54,149 bases of DNA from Microcystis viridis FACHB-1342 (GTDB taxonomy: Bacteria > Cyanobacteriota > Cyanobacteriia > Cyanobacteriales > Microcystaceae), in contig NZ_JACJSV010000031.1 in NCBI RefSeq assembly GCF_014698335.1, positions 1-54,149 of the forward strand, written 5' to 3'. This document shows positions 37,775-47,050 of this stretch, one piece after another. Under the pieces are notes generated by a model. It was not told the DNA's origin, made no database searches, and saw nothing but the letters and a program-made list of their open reading frames with translations. How positions within the stretch are numbered: position 1 is the first letter of the stretch; each line of letters opens with the position of its first letter. A program made the translations under genes and the position numbers.

Positions 37775-39109
37775 ATGTCTAAGTACGACTCCCACCTCAA
37801 GTGTTCATTTTGCGGCAAATCCCAGGAACAAGTGCGAAAATTAATCGCCGGGCCGGGGGTCTATATCTGTGACGAGTGTGTGGAACTGTGTAACGAAATT
37901 CTCGATGAGGAATTAATGGAACCGCCCAGTCCGGTCGCCCCAGTGGAGGAACGTCCCAACAAACGGCGATCGGGCCAAAACAAAACCACTTGGGAACAAA
38001 TTCCCAAACCAAGAGAGATTAAAAAACACCTCGATGACTACGTTATTGGTCAAAATGAGGCGAAAAAAGTGCTTTCGGTGGCCGTTTATAACCATTACAA
38101 ACGCCTCAAAGATATCCAAACCCAAAAAGCCGGTGGTGGTAGTCCAGAAGATAGCATCGAACTGCAAAAATCCAATATTCTGTTAATTGGTCCCACAGGA
38201 TCGGGAAAAACCCTTCTAGCTCAAACTCTGGCTAAAATCCTCGATGTACCTTTTGCTGTCGCTGATGCCACCACTTTAACCGAGGCTGGTTATGTGGGGG
38301 AAGATGTGGAAAATATTCTCTTGCGTCTGTTACAAGTGGCAGATTTAGACGTGGAAGAAGCGCAGCGGGGCATTATCTACATCGATGAAATCGATAAAAT
38401 TGCCCGTAAGAGCGAAAATACCTCGATTACCCGGGATGTGTCCGGAGAAGGGGTACAGCAAGCTTTACTGAAAATGTTAGAGGGAACGATCGCCAATGTT
38501 CCCCCCCAAGGCGGCCGCAAACACCCCTATCAGGATTGTATTCAGATTGACACCAGCAATATCCTGTTTATCTGCGGTGGGGCGTTTGTCGGTTTAGATA
38601 AGGTGATCGATCAGCGTCTCGGTAAAAAATCCATGGGCTTTATTCAACCGGGAGATGGCCAAGCTAGTAAGGATAAGGTAGCGGCAGGGTTATTAAAACA
38701 AATGACTCCCGATGATTTAGTCAAATTTGGCATGATTCCGGAGTTTGTCGGTCGGATTCCCGTCCTAGCTGCGCTTTCACCCCTGGATGAGGAAGCTTTA
38801 ATCGCTATCCTGACGCAACCCCGCAACGCTTTGGTGAAACAGTATCAAAAACTGTTGAAGATGGACAATGTACAGTTAGAGTTTAAATCTGATGCCGTCC
38901 TAGCGATCGCCCAAGAGGCCTATCGTCGCAAAACTGGGGCCCGGGCCCTACGGGGTATTGTCGAGGAATTAATGCTCGATGTCATGTACGAATTGCCCTC
39001 GCGCAAGGACGTGAAACGCTGTTTAATCACCCGCGAAATGGTGGAAAAACGTTCCACGGCAGATCTATTGGTTCATCCTTCCTCTCTACCCAGTCAAGAA
39101 TCCGCTTAA
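37775..39109 (+). CDS. clpX: ATP-dependent Clp protease ATP-binding subunit
   Basis: AAA+ unfoldase that feeds substrates to ClpP. 444 residues. The N-terminal zinc domain has CSFCGKS and CDECVELC (residues 10-40), Walker A is GPTGSGKT near 130, Walker B is [11 protein letters not shown] near 198, the pore loop is GYVG and the sensor-2 region [11 protein letters not shown]. The IGF-like ClpP-binding loop is seen as [10 protein letters not shown] upstream of the RLGKKSMGF stretch. Partner of the adjacent clpP. Confidence 0.96.
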   Translation: MSKYDSHLKCSFCGKSQEQVRKLIAGPGVYICDECVELCNEILDEELMEPPSPVAPVEERPNKRRSGQNKTTWEQIPKPREIKKHLDDYVIGQNEAKKVLSVAVYNHYKRLKDIQTQKAGGGSPEDSIELQKSNILLIGPTGSGKTLLAQTLAKILDVPFAVADATTLTEAGYVGEDVENILLRLLQVADLDVEEAQRGIIYIDEIDKIARKSENTSITRDVSGEGVQQALLKMLEGTIANVPPQGGRKHPYQDCIQIDTSNILFICGGAFVGLDKVIDQRLGKKSMGFIQPGDGQASKDKVAAGLLKQMTPDDLVKFGMIPEFVGRIPVLAALSPLDEEALIAILTQPRNALVKQYQKLLKMDNVQLEFKSDAVLAIAQEAYRRKTGARALRGIVEELMLDVMYELPSRKDVKRCLITREMVEKRSTADLLVHPSSLPSQESA

Positions 39110-39130
39110 GGGGAAAAATCGAGGTTAACC

Positions 39131-39337
39131 ATGCTCAATACCGTTCCCGCAATTGTCAAAGAAGGCCGGATCGAACTCCTCGAATCCGTGCCGATTCCAG
39201 AGGGTACTAGGGTTTTAGTCACCCTCATCCCGGAGGAGACAAACTCGGATTTCTGGCAAAAAGTCAGCGAAACTGCACTGGCTAAGATTTGGGATAATCT
39301 GGAAGACGACATCTATGAACGATTACTCGAAGCTTGA
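39131..39337 (+). CDS. DUF104-type antitoxin
   Basis: 68 residues. MLNTVPAIVKEGRIELLESV and VPIPEGTRVLVTLIPEE are typical of the DUF104/AF2212-like family, small beta-barrel proteins that act as antitoxins. The start codon has AGGTTAACC just upstream. It overlaps the following PemK-like gene by 23 bases, as expected for a TA pair. Located right after clpX, a reasonable site for transcription read-through. Confidence 0.8.
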   Translation: MLNTVPAIVKEGRIELLESVPIPEGTRVLVTLIPEETNSDFWQKVSETALAKIWDNLEDDIYERLLEA

Positions 39338-39623
39338 AATCGTTCTCGTTCGTTATCCTTTTTCAGATTTAGCGGACGCTAAAATCAGACCGGTTATCAT
39401 TGTTAGTTCTCCTCACCGTTCACGGGATGTTTTTCTGGTTCCCCTTACCAGTCGCATCAATAATTTACTGGAGGGCGAGTTTTTGCTGGAAGATTGGGAG
39501 AACGAGGGATTGAATGTACCGACGGCCGTTAAGCGGGGGATATACACAATCCAACAAGATTTACTCCTTAAGAGAATCGGACGACTATCGGACACAGATG
39601 CGCGACGTTGGCAAAACTCTTGA
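39315..39623 (+). CDS. PemK/MazF-family toxin
   Basis: 102 residues. EIVLVRYPFSDLADAKIRPV with VIIVSSPHRSRDVFLVPLTS matches the MazF/PemK fold, where the RP(V/A)(L/I)(V/I) motif and the following loop carry the catalytic residues. VPTAVKRGIYTIQQDLL is the second conserved block. MazF enzymes are sequence-specific mRNA endoribonucleases. Overlaps the antitoxin gene. Confidence 0.88.
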   Translation: MNDYSKLEIVLVRYPFSDLADAKIRPVIIVSSPHRSRDVFLVPLTSRINNLLEGEFLLEDWENEGLNVPTAVKRGIYTIQQDLLLKRIGRLSDTDARRWQNS

Positions 39624-39838
39624 CGAGGATGGCTAAATAACCTGAGTTTGGGATAAGCTGAAACCCTTATGCTATCCTAGCCAGTCAACTTGATTCTTTT
39701 GCGGAAGTCATAACAAAATCGCCCTGACCCGAACAGGTGTTAAGTAAATCCCGACTACCAAATCCTTGTCAGATTAAGTATTGCCTATTGCAGGCAAGCT
39801 TGGCAATGGTTTGGGATGCAAACCTTGAACTCTTTCTC

Positions 39839-41590
39839 TCATTCACAGTCAGCAAGGCAGTCTAGTTTCAATTTCGCTAGGATTTCTTTTTTTGACTTGT
39901 CGGCTTCAGCTAAGGCTTTCCCCAGTAAATCTAAAACTTCTTTTGCTTCTTTAACTTCTTCTAATTCAGGACTATGTTTCATAGCATCTTTAAGATCAAT
40001 GACGGCTACAGAGAGAAGTCCACATATTTTGGGAGCGTATTCTTTTTCAACGTATTTTTCTTGTATTCTATCTATCCCTTTTTTATACTCTTGCAGTGCC
40101 AGCTCATAACGTTTACTGCACATTAATGCTAACGATAGATCAAACTGAAGGGAAAGTTGTATCGGGTCTTCCGTTTCCAGTAAAGATAAAGCTTGAACAA
40201 AAAACCTAGCCGCTTCACTATAGTTAGCTTGCCTGTATTCGCACCAACCCACTAAATCAAAGTAAAATTCATCTGTCCTTTGTTTTGCTTCTTCTATAAT
40301 TTTCTGGTATTCATCCTCTGCTTTTTTTCGATTTCCAAGGAGATAATAGGTTTCAGCAATTCCCTTATGTACCCAGAGATTGCTTGAATTAATCTGGAGA
40401 GCCGAGGTATAAGCTTGTTGCGCTTCTTTGATTCTTCCGAGTTTAGATAAAGCTAATCCTTGAAGATAAAAAATTTGCTCGTATTGGGAATCGCGTTGAA
40501 TAGCTTTATCAAGAACTTTAACCGTCTGTTCATACTCAGCAATATCGACTAAAATTTCTGCTTGTAGTCCCAAGAGAAAAGTATAGTCAGGCTTGGGAAG
40601 TTTTAAGGCATGATCTAGGACCTGTAAAGCTTCGGGATAGCGATCTAGTTCAGCTAAAGCGATCGCTCTGTTTTCCATGATTGTTGCGTTCTGAGGCTCA
40701 AACTTGAGGGCTTCATCAAGAACATCGAGCGCTTCTTGGTATCGTTCTAGCTGACATAAATTATCCCCTAAATCTTTATATACCCCATATAGTGTTGGCT
40801 CTCTTTTCACAGCCTCTTGTAGATTTTGTACTGCTTTTTCGTATTCCCCCATTTCAGACCAAGTTTTGCCTAATTCAGCATAAGCCCAAGCTAGACTAGG
40901 ATCAAGGGTAATAGCTTGTTGTAGGCTTTTAATTGCCTCTTCGTTACATCCTAGATTTCGTAATGCCATACCTTTCCAGCCTAAAGCCAAGGCAGCGTTT
41001 GGGTTTAATTCCAAAGCTTTATTTAGCACTTCTAGGGCTTCAGTATAATTTCTTGACCGGCAGTATTGAGAGCCGATCCTGCTTAATCCTTCTGCTAATA
41101 TGGCTAAAGTTGGAGTATCTTGCGGTTTATTTTGTTCGGCTTGTTTGAAAAAGTCGTAAGCTTTATCATAATCTTTCGATTCCAAGAATATTATCCCTTG
41201 ATTGAGCAACGCTCCAATATTATTAGGCTTTAGCTCTATAACTTGTTCAAAGCATGACAGTGCTTCATTATTCCGTCCTAATTGTCGGAGTATTTCTCCT
41301 TTAAGAAGTAGAAAATCAGCATTATGAGTTAGGGGTGTGACATCATGCTTCAGAGCGTTCAAGGCAGTCTCGACAATCCCCAAAGCATCTTCGTATTGTT
41401 GAGCTTTTAACAGATCTAATGCTAAATTTTGGTATAAGGGAAGGATATTTTGTATTTTCCCCTTAAGAACCCGTCCTAAAGATTGCGCTGCTTCAGTCAG
41501 GAACGCGGGGGCAGGTTTATTAAAAGAGCTATAGGAAAGAATATCCTTGGATAGTTCTTCCAGTTTTTTTTGGCTATCTGTTGTTTCCAT
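39839..41590 (-). CDS. Large TPR-repeat protein, last gene of the metallopeptidase operon
   Basis: 583 residues, almost wholly tetratricopeptide repeats. At least ten 34-residue units with the W/L..G.A......Y..A...F..A....P pattern are visible (for example ALGWKGMALRNLGCNEEAIK, then ALLNQGIIFLESKDYDKAYD). No catalytic domain, signal peptide or membrane segment is evident. It begins 19 bases after the stop of the preceding minus-strand gene and is probably cotranscribed with the three genes upstream. TPR arrays bind protein partners; here it may be a scaffold or sensor for the peptidase pair, which is inference. Confidence 0.85.
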   Translation of the reverse strand: METTDSQKKLEELSKDILSYSSFNKPAPAFLTEAAQSLGRVLKGKIQNILPLYQNLALDLLKAQQYEDALGIVETALNALKHDVTPLTHNADFLLLKGEILRQLGRNNEALSCFEQVIELKPNNIGALLNQGIIFLESKDYDKAYDFFKQAEQNKPQDTPTLAILAEGLSRIGSQYCRSRNYTEALEVLNKALELNPNAALALGWKGMALRNLGCNEEAIKSLQQAITLDPSLAWAYAELGKTWSEMGEYEKAVQNLQEAVKREPTLYGVYKDLGDNLCQLERYQEALDVLDEALKFEPQNATIMENRAIALAELDRYPEALQVLDHALKLPKPDYTFLLGLQAEILVDIAEYEQTVKVLDKAIQRDSQYEQIFYLQGLALSKLGRIKEAQQAYTSALQINSSNLWVHKGIAETYYLLGNRKKAEDEYQKIIEEAKQRTDEFYFDLVGWCEYRQANYSEAARFFVQALSLLETEDPIQLSLQFDLSLALMCSKRYELALQEYKKGIDRIQEKYVEKEYAPKICGLLSVAVIDLKDAMKHSPELEEVKEAKEVLDLLGKALAEADKSKKEILAKLKLDCLADCE

Positions 41591-41609
41591 TTTTTGGTTC
41601 TCCTAGTGA

Positions 41610-43052
41610 TTACTTATTTTTTTTTATAGAAGACATGGACGAATGCTGCTTTGCGGATTTTTGCGACTCTCTTTGTGTTTTAGAAGTCAGTCCTTTCCAT
41701 AAAGAAATAGCTGTCTCCGCAATTATGTCTATATCTTGATGATTTTTCAGTCGTTCATTCCAAGCTCCATTGAGAATATGGCGTAGGTCTTGCCCTATGT
41801 TTAAATTAGGATCTTTAATTTTATTCTGCCAATCATCACGAATGTTTATCCATTCTCCATGAGGATAGAGGACAAAGGTAACATCTTTAAAAGTATTCCA
41901 TACCTGTTCAACCTTTTCTTTGATGGTTTGGTCATCCGACAAACAGGAAATAGATGAACCAGTCTGCTGAATATATTCCTGCCAAGCATTTTCTAGCTGC
42001 TTAATAATTTCGCTATAAGGGTCTAGACCTTTTCCAAGAGCGTGTTCATTCATCCTGTTTAACATGGTCAGGATAACTGAGTATCTTTCCAGTGCAGAGG
42101 GCATCTGTTTAGGTCCTTGAATATCTAAGCGAAGTAAGATAACAGCACAAGCATAAGCCGGTCCAAGAATAAAGGTAGCAAAAGCATCAACGACAAGATG
42201 TCGATTTTTGGGTTCAGCGCCGTCAATATATTGTCTTAAAGCTGGAATCTTGCGCACTAAAATATATCCATATTCGCTGATAACCAAAGGCAATGTCCAA
42301 ATTGTCCATTCAGGGAATCCCACACGAATCAGACCAGCCGGAGAATTTTCTCGGGCTTCATGACGGGCAGGAATTGTTAAAGAATATTTAATAGGACCTT
42401 TCAATATCGGATATTCTGTTATTTGAGATATCAGATTATCAGCAAAATTACAAATTTCTGAGTCTAGTCCAGCCCCTCGCATTGCTAAACCACTTAGAAA
42501 TTCAATATACTCGGTAAAGATTTTTTGACTGTCTTCATCTATTTGTCTGACCTCATCCCAAAGCGAGTTGATAGACTCTCCGTTATTCTCCTGTTGTCTT
42601 TCTAATTCGCCCTGAGCCGTGTATATCCTTTCAAGTAATGTCTCTATTTTCCCACTCACTTCTGTTTCTAGTAGCTTTTTTAACCAAATTTCTGTTTTTT
42701 TACTTTGCTCTTCAAGACTCTTTATTTGGTCTTTTATTTCTATTAAACTTGTATTGAGTTCTTGCACTTTAGATTCAACTGTATTCGCCTGTGTTCTAGA
42801 AGTATTATATGGCTCTATTAGTTTATCAGGGAAGGTTATTGTTTGACAAAAATCTTGAAGAAAATTTTTGATAACACCACAATTCCTAAGTATTTCGCTC
42901 GGCAACAAATAGATTACTTCTATAGAACTTTGCAATGTCTCTATATTCTGTTGTTGTTCTTGAAAAAATTTAAAGGTTTTTAATCCACCTTGAATTCCTT
43001 CAAGATTTCTTTTTAAGGTGTCCAAATGTATTTGCAAAATTAGATTTCTCAT
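41610..43052 (-). CDS. Inactive paralogue of the HEFGH metallopeptidase-like protein
   Basis: 480 residues from the ATG at 43052, chosen because AAGAAGG lies 6 bases upstream and the previous gene stops 10 bases before. Residues 1-175 are mostly coiled coil (KVQELNTSLIEIKDQIKSLE). Residues 185-400 align with residues 90-300 of the next gene upstream: FPEWTIWTLPLV against FPEFTIWNLPIV, and DAFATFILGPAYACAVILLR against DIFATYSLGPAFAFTSILLK. Where the paralogue has HEFGH this protein has SEYGY (259-263), and the glutamate position (E213 there) is a histidine (H285). All three presumed zinc ligands are therefore lost, so it is likely a non-catalytic partner or regulator. The family is unknown to me. 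Confidence 0.75.
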   Translation of the reverse strand: MRNLILQIHLDTLKRNLEGIQGGLKTFKFFQEQQQNIETLQSSIEVIYLLPSEILRNCGVIKNFLQDFCQTITFPDKLIEPYNTSRTQANTVESKVQELNTSLIEIKDQIKSLEEQSKKTEIWLKKLLETEVSGKIETLLERIYTAQGELERQQENNGESINSLWDEVRQIDEDSQKIFTEYIEFLSGLAMRGAGLDSEICNFADNLISQITEYPILKGPIKYSLTIPARHEARENSPAGLIRVGFPEWTIWTLPLVISEYGYILVRKIPALRQYIDGAEPKNRHLVVDAFATFILGPAYACAVILLRLDIQGPKQMPSALERYSVILTMLNRMNEHALGKGLDPYSEIIKQLENAWQEYIQQTGSSISCLSDDQTIKEKVEQVWNTFKDVTFVLYPHGEWINIRDDWQNKIKDPNLNIGQDLRHILNGAWNERLKNHQDIDIIAETAISLWKGLTSKTQRESQKSAKQHSSMSSIKKNK

Positions 43053-43062
43053 AATAGCCTTC

Positions 43063-44280
43063 TTAGAGTTGTCCCTCATTAATAATTTTATGACATAAAT
43101 TAATTGCCTTTTCACTGATATCGTCTTGGGGTTTAGAATCGAGCCAGCGACATATACAAGCAGCATTTAAGACATCAATCAATTGATAATCATAATAATT
43201 AATCTCATTTTGTTCACTGAGGCAAAGGTAATTAGACAAACTTAAAGCGCGAAGCCAGTCCTCTTTAGTATAGCGAACATTAGAGACTTCCTGCATAAGA
43301 GTACTATACATTTTATCTAAGCGATCACTGAGCAACTTAGTTGTTTTTTCCTCTCTTTTTGCCTTTAGTCCAGAAATAGTAATGGTTGATTCTTCCAATT
43401 TATTCAAACTGACGTGCCAGCTTTCTCTGAGTTGCCTTATAAGATGTTGGTAATTAATGCCTTGGTTTTCTCCGGGCAATGTGTTCATTTTTTCTAGGGT
43501 TTTAAGAATGATATAAACGCGCTTGACATTACTAGGATGGATCTCTCCGTCTTGGCTTTGATTAGGGTTGAATTTTAGGAGGATACTGGTGAATGCAAAA
43601 GCCGGACCTAAACTATAGGTGGCAAATATGTCAGCTAGGTGTTCATAGAGATAATCTTCTTCCTTTTTCTTTTCATCTTCAGTTGAATTTTGTTTCCCCT
43701 CCTGTTCTATGATCTCTTTAATAAAATCTCTCTGCCCTTTTCTATCTTTGATTCTTTTTCTTAACTCCCTACCAACGAAATGTCCAAACTCATGACCAAC
43801 TATTGGTAAGTTCCAAATTGTAAATTCGGGAAAACGTAAACGGATAATTTCAGTCATGTCGGCGAAAAAATCACCTTCGCCTAAAATAGTCATTCGCGTC
43901 CACGGGATGTCGCTTCTGGAACTCAGATCAGCTAATATTTTATCTGCTATTGTGCAGACACCATTATCCAACTGAGCTTGGCGTATTAAAGCTCCTCCCA
44001 AACAAGCTAGAAATTCCTCGAAAATCGCGTCACATTCCTTTCGGTCTGCCTGTAAATCTTTCCAGACAGTGTTTAGTGCATCATCTGGAACAGAATTAGC
44101 CAATTTTAACGCAATTTCTAGTCTTCTTTCCCATTTGTTAAGTAGATTGTGGAAACGGCTGTCAATGGCTTGACGAAGCTCACTGTGAATCAAACTGTTA
44201 GAAAGTAGAATTCTTCGGGTTCGTCTTAGATCGTCTTGAAGTCCCTTGATTTGATCGATTAAATTTGAACGCTCATCCAT
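43063..44280 (-). CDS. Putative zinc metallopeptidase (HEFGH)
   Basis: 405 residues. A helical N-terminus (1-90) is followed by a conserved core with an HExxH-type zinc motif H163-E164-F-G-H167 in LPIVGHEFGHFVGREL, and a candidate third ligand E213 in LYEHLADIFATYSLGPAF. The order HExxH ... E-x2-A-D/N-x-F-A resembles gluzincin peptidases, such as the ImmA/IrrE (M78) and M48 types, but the rest of the sequence does not match a family I know. Residues 175-210 are a charged insert. There is no signal peptide or membrane segment, so it is cytoplasmic, perhaps recruited by the membrane-anchored first gene. It lies 62 bases after that gene. Peptidase activity is inferred from the motif. Confidence 0.75.
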   Translation of the reverse strand: MDERSNLIDQIKGLQDDLRRTRRILLSNSLIHSELRQAIDSRFHNLLNKWERRLEIALKLANSVPDDALNTVWKDLQADRKECDAIFEEFLACLGGALIRQAQLDNGVCTIADKILADLSSRSDIPWTRMTILGEGDFFADMTEIIRLRFPEFTIWNLPIVGHEFGHFVGRELRKRIKDRKGQRDFIKEIIEQEGKQNSTEDEKKKEEDYLYEHLADIFATYSLGPAFAFTSILLKFNPNQSQDGEIHPSNVKRVYIILKTLEKMNTLPGENQGINYQHLIRQLRESWHVSLNKLEESTITISGLKAKREEKTTKLLSDRLDKMYSTLMQEVSNVRYTKEDWLRALSLSNYLCLSEQNEINYYDYQLIDVLNAACICRWLDSKPQDDISEKAINLCHKIINEGQL

Positions 44281-44342
44281 GATTTCTCTGTTTAAGGTGG
44301 ATAGTTTTGCTTTTATCTTGTTGCCAAAATATTCTTTGCAAC

Positions 44343-45458
44343 TTAGGTTAAAGTATCGACAATTATGCCAACTCCTCTCACTAAACTAATTCCTCCTCTT
44401 GAGTCGGTGTAATCTATTCCACGAAAAATCACGAACAACAGCAGCAACCAATATAAACCAATAATTACTTGTAGTAAAGTTGGATCTGGCCAAAAGTGTA
44501 GCAATAAAGAGACAGAGAATGTTACTATGACTAAGCCCCCAACAATTTTCATCTCTTTGGTAAAGTTATTTTTTAGTTCCTTTAACTCATTACTACCGTC
44601 AATTAGGCTTTGTTCGTTTAAGTTTTGTAACAATTTTTCGTCTCTGCGGCTGCGAACATCTTCAACACCAAACGCCCAAGCTATGCTTTGTTCCAGAGGA
44701 GACCCAGATTCTTTAAATTTATCCCAGATTTCTTTGGCGGTGTTCTTGAGATTATCGATAAAGCTTCCGAGATTCGCCTCACCTAACAGTCGGAGCAGAG
44801 AATTGAAGGCTTCTTTTATAAACTGTACCCCCTGTTTAATAAGTCGTCCCACTTCGGATAATTGGTTAAGTATGTCAGAAGCAAGTCGAGTTAGCAGATC
44901 GCCTATGTTGAGCCTGTCTGTGTTTCTTGATAACTCATCAAAAATTGAAGTGGCGACGTTTGCTGCTTCATCAACAAAAGTGTTTAGGGCTTCCTCTGAA
45001 TCCTTTCGGAAAATTTCACGGGTATTTCTGTTGTCACTTGTACTTGAATCCTCAGCAAAATTTGCTAAAGTTTGTTTGATGTGTTGGGTTGTCTCCTCTA
45101 GTTGTCGAAGGGTTTGTCGCAAAATCTCTGGATCTTGTACTTCCCCTGTTTCCCCAAGTGCCTGTCCCGATGCAATTAATACGTTGGCAACCTGAATGTC
45201 ATTTAGGACACTGACTAGGGTTCCTTGAACTGCTGGTTCCTTATCGGCTTTTTCAGATTCTAGTTCAGAGAACATGAAATTACGGTAGGTTGTCCCTTCA
45301 TTGCCGTAGTCCTGAGCCGCTCGTTCTAGGTTATCAATGGCAAACTGACGCATCTCTTCTGGTTCATTGAAAAGCGCCTGTAGTTGCTGTCCCGCTTGGA
45401 CAACAGATTCCGCACGTTCTAGGTATTGATTAAGTTCGTCTTCATAAAAGGCTACCAT
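44343..45458 (-). CDS. Coiled-coil protein with two C-terminal membrane segments, first gene of the metallopeptidase operon
   Basis: 371 residues. Residues 1-300 are almost all helical, with heptad-like stretches (QTLRQLEETTQHIKQTL; DLLTRLASDILNQLSEV) and an amphipathic region FNSLLRLLGEANLGSFIDNL. Near the C-terminus two hydrophobic segments, VGGLVIVTFSVSLLLHF and LQVIIGLYWLLLLFVIF, are separated by a short WPDP turn, so both ends face the same side, probably the cytoplasm. I recognise no family. Membrane anchoring of the operon's products is the likely role. Three 14-15 bp direct repeats lie immediately upstream of its start. Confidence 0.7.
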   Translation of the reverse strand: MVAFYEDELNQYLERAESVVQAGQQLQALFNEPEEMRQFAIDNLERAAQDYGNEGTTYRNFMFSELESEKADKEPAVQGTLVSVLNDIQVANVLIASGQALGETGEVQDPEILRQTLRQLEETTQHIKQTLANFAEDSSTSDNRNTREIFRKDSEEALNTFVDEAANVATSIFDELSRNTDRLNIGDLLTRLASDILNQLSEVGRLIKQGVQFIKEAFNSLLRLLGEANLGSFIDNLKNTAKEIWDKFKESGSPLEQSIAWAFGVEDVRSRRDEKLLQNLNEQSLIDGSNELKELKNNFTKEMKIVGGLVIVTFSVSLLLHFWPDPTLLQVIIGLYWLLLLFVIFRGIDYTDSRGGISLVRGVGIIVDTLT

Positions 45459-45868
45459 ACAAATTTGATAAATTACAGCACAATTAATAAATTACAGCAC
45501 AATTAAATTAAAGCACAATATTCTCTTTTGTTTTGTAAAGATTAGCAACACAACCTTCTTATGCCTTGAGCGCATTTTCTTAACAATCATGAAAAGTAAG
45601 TATAGCAACGGTTTCGGCAATTTCCTTAACAAAGCGTCAGTTCGGGTTAAGGCGACCTTGCCATGACTTCCACCACGAAAGAAACGGGTTTTCAGGCTAG
45701 ATTAGCATAAGGGTTTCAGGGGTGCATCTGTTGTTTTGCAAAAACATCTGGAAAAACTTCTGGGCATTTCACGGTTAACCTACAAGAAACGTATAATCAT
45801 CTCATAAAACAGCTTTATCCCCCTACCAGACTACCCATCCGACCCCTAATCGCTAATCGTTAACTATC
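45459..45868. promoter_or_regulatory. Divergent promoter region with iterated AATTACAGCACAATT repeats
   Basis: AATTACAGCACAATT occurs at 45471-45485 and 45490-45504, and a variant at 45506-45519, just ahead of the coiled-coil gene on the minus strand. They could be operator sites. The rest of the 410 bp holds no gene. Confidence 0.55.
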
Positions 45869-46726
45869 ATGAAAACTCAAATAATCGATCAAACAATCAC
45901 TGTTCGCGGTGTTCCCCACTATTACGAGTGGATTCGACAGTCGGAATCTGCCCAAAAAAAGCCGGTGATGGTGTTTATTCATGGTTGGGGAGGATCGGGA
46001 CGCTATTGGCGATCAACAGCTGCGGCAATTTGCGATCGCTTTGATTGTTTATTGTACGATATGCGGGGTTTTGGTCGGTCTAAATTGCCGGAAAAATCCT
46101 CCGATCTTTCCTACGATTTAGAAGAATATGCCCTTGATTTGGCCTTGTTTTTAGATAGTTTGGAAATTGAAAAAGTCTATCTTAATAGTCACTCTATGGG
46201 GGCATCGGTGGCGACTTTTTTTATTACTATGTACCCCGAAAGAGTGGTCAAAGCAGTTTTAACCTGTAATGGCATTTTTGAGTATAATAAAGCGGCTTTT
46301 GCTGCCTTTCATAAATTCGGTAAGTATGTGGTACAGTTTCGTTATGATTGGTTTTTAAAAGTACCTTTTGCCGATCGATTATTTATGGCGAGATTTTTGC
46401 ATCGATCGATCCCAAAATCAGAAAGAATTGCTTTTTTAGAAGATTTTTTGGCGGCGGATTACGATGCCGCTCTAGGCACAATTTATACATCTGTGAGTAA
46501 AAAGGCAGTGGAAATTATGCCGGGTAAATTTGCCGAGATTAAAATACCAACTCTTTTAGTATCGGGGGAAAAAGACATTATTATCCCTGCCAAAATGGGC
46601 AAAATGGCGGCGGATTTGAATAATAATATCCAGTATGTGGAGATGGCTAATACTGCTCACTTTCCCATGTTAGAAGATGCCCCTACTTATCTAAAAAAAT
46701 TGCAAGATTTTTTGGAAATTAATTAG
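45869..46726 (+). CDS. Alpha/beta-fold hydrolase
   Basis: 285 residues. The N-terminal half has the oxyanion loop FIHGWGGSGRYWR (near residue 37), the nucleophile elbow reads SHSMGAS (Ser near 112, in place of GxSxG), the acid is in VSGEKDIIIPA (Asp near 232) and the His is in NTAHFPMLED (near 264). The family includes esterases, C-C hydrolases and haloperoxidases; the substrate cannot be told. No signal peptide. It is followed directly by the remnant of a peptidylprolyl isomerase gene and the peptide-export locus, but there is no sign that it belongs to them. Confidence 0.88.
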   Translation: MKTQIIDQTITVRGVPHYYEWIRQSESAQKKPVMVFIHGWGGSGRYWRSTAAAICDRFDCLLYDMRGFGRSKLPEKSSDLSYDLEEYALDLALFLDSLEIEKVYLNSHSMGASVATFFITMYPERVVKAVLTCNGIFEYNKAAFAAFHKFGKYVVQFRYDWFLKVPFADRLFMARFLHRSIPKSERIAFLEDFLAADYDAALGTIYTSVSKKAVEIMPGKFAEIKIPTLLVSGEKDIIIPAKMGKMAADLNNNIQYVEMANTAHFPMLEDAPTYLKKLQDFLEIN

Positions 46727-46729
46727 GGT

Positions 46730-46966
46730 TTGCTAGGGGAAATGAGTTTCAATGATGTGACTGACAAGTATATTGAGGATAAAGAGTTACGCCGTCAGGG
46801 CGGATATTTGGGGGTACAGCGTCGCCAGGATTTAAAACCAGAAATATCTGCTGCTGTGTTTGCTACGAAACCTCCTCAGTTGCTTAAACCTATTGTGAAA
46901 GCTAAAGGGATAAGCTTGATTTTAGTGGAGGAAATTATACAGCGGAATTGGATGATAAGTACCTAA
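46730..46966 (+). pseudogene. Truncated remnant of a SurA-like peptidylprolyl isomerase
   Basis: 78 codons that match the C-terminal half of the isomerase gene at 53122-53436 (MSFNDVTDKYIEDKELRRQGG against MSFYDVAHKYIEDKELRRKG; KPEISAAVFA; LILVEEII). The N-terminal half is missing, and one base is lost near 46946 so that the final residues change frame. A MITE begins at 46958. It has no start of its own that is likely to be used and is probably the trace of a second export-locus copy. Confidence 0.75.
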
Positions 46967-47050
46967 GCAAAATTAATTACACATATCTAACTACCTCTTA
47001 CCTTCTGGGCTCTTCTCAAATTTGTGTGATAATTTTTGCTTATGTAAGGT
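46958..47050. mobile_element. MITE copy 2 (TA-flanked), right end degenerate
   Basis: It opens AGTACCTAAGCAAAATTAAT after TA (46956-46957). An imperfect inverse (TAATTTTTGCTTATGTAAGG) closes it near 47050, before TA at 47051-47052. About 93 bases, no coding capacity; same family as 19714-19808 and 53000-53100. Confidence 0.55.

Noticed and set aside
44527-45195. 222-codon plus-strand frame opposite the coiled-coil gene
   Set aside because: The minus-strand frame has coherent coiled-coil and membrane features and a tight operon; the plus-strand product is Ser/Arg/Cys-rich without domains.
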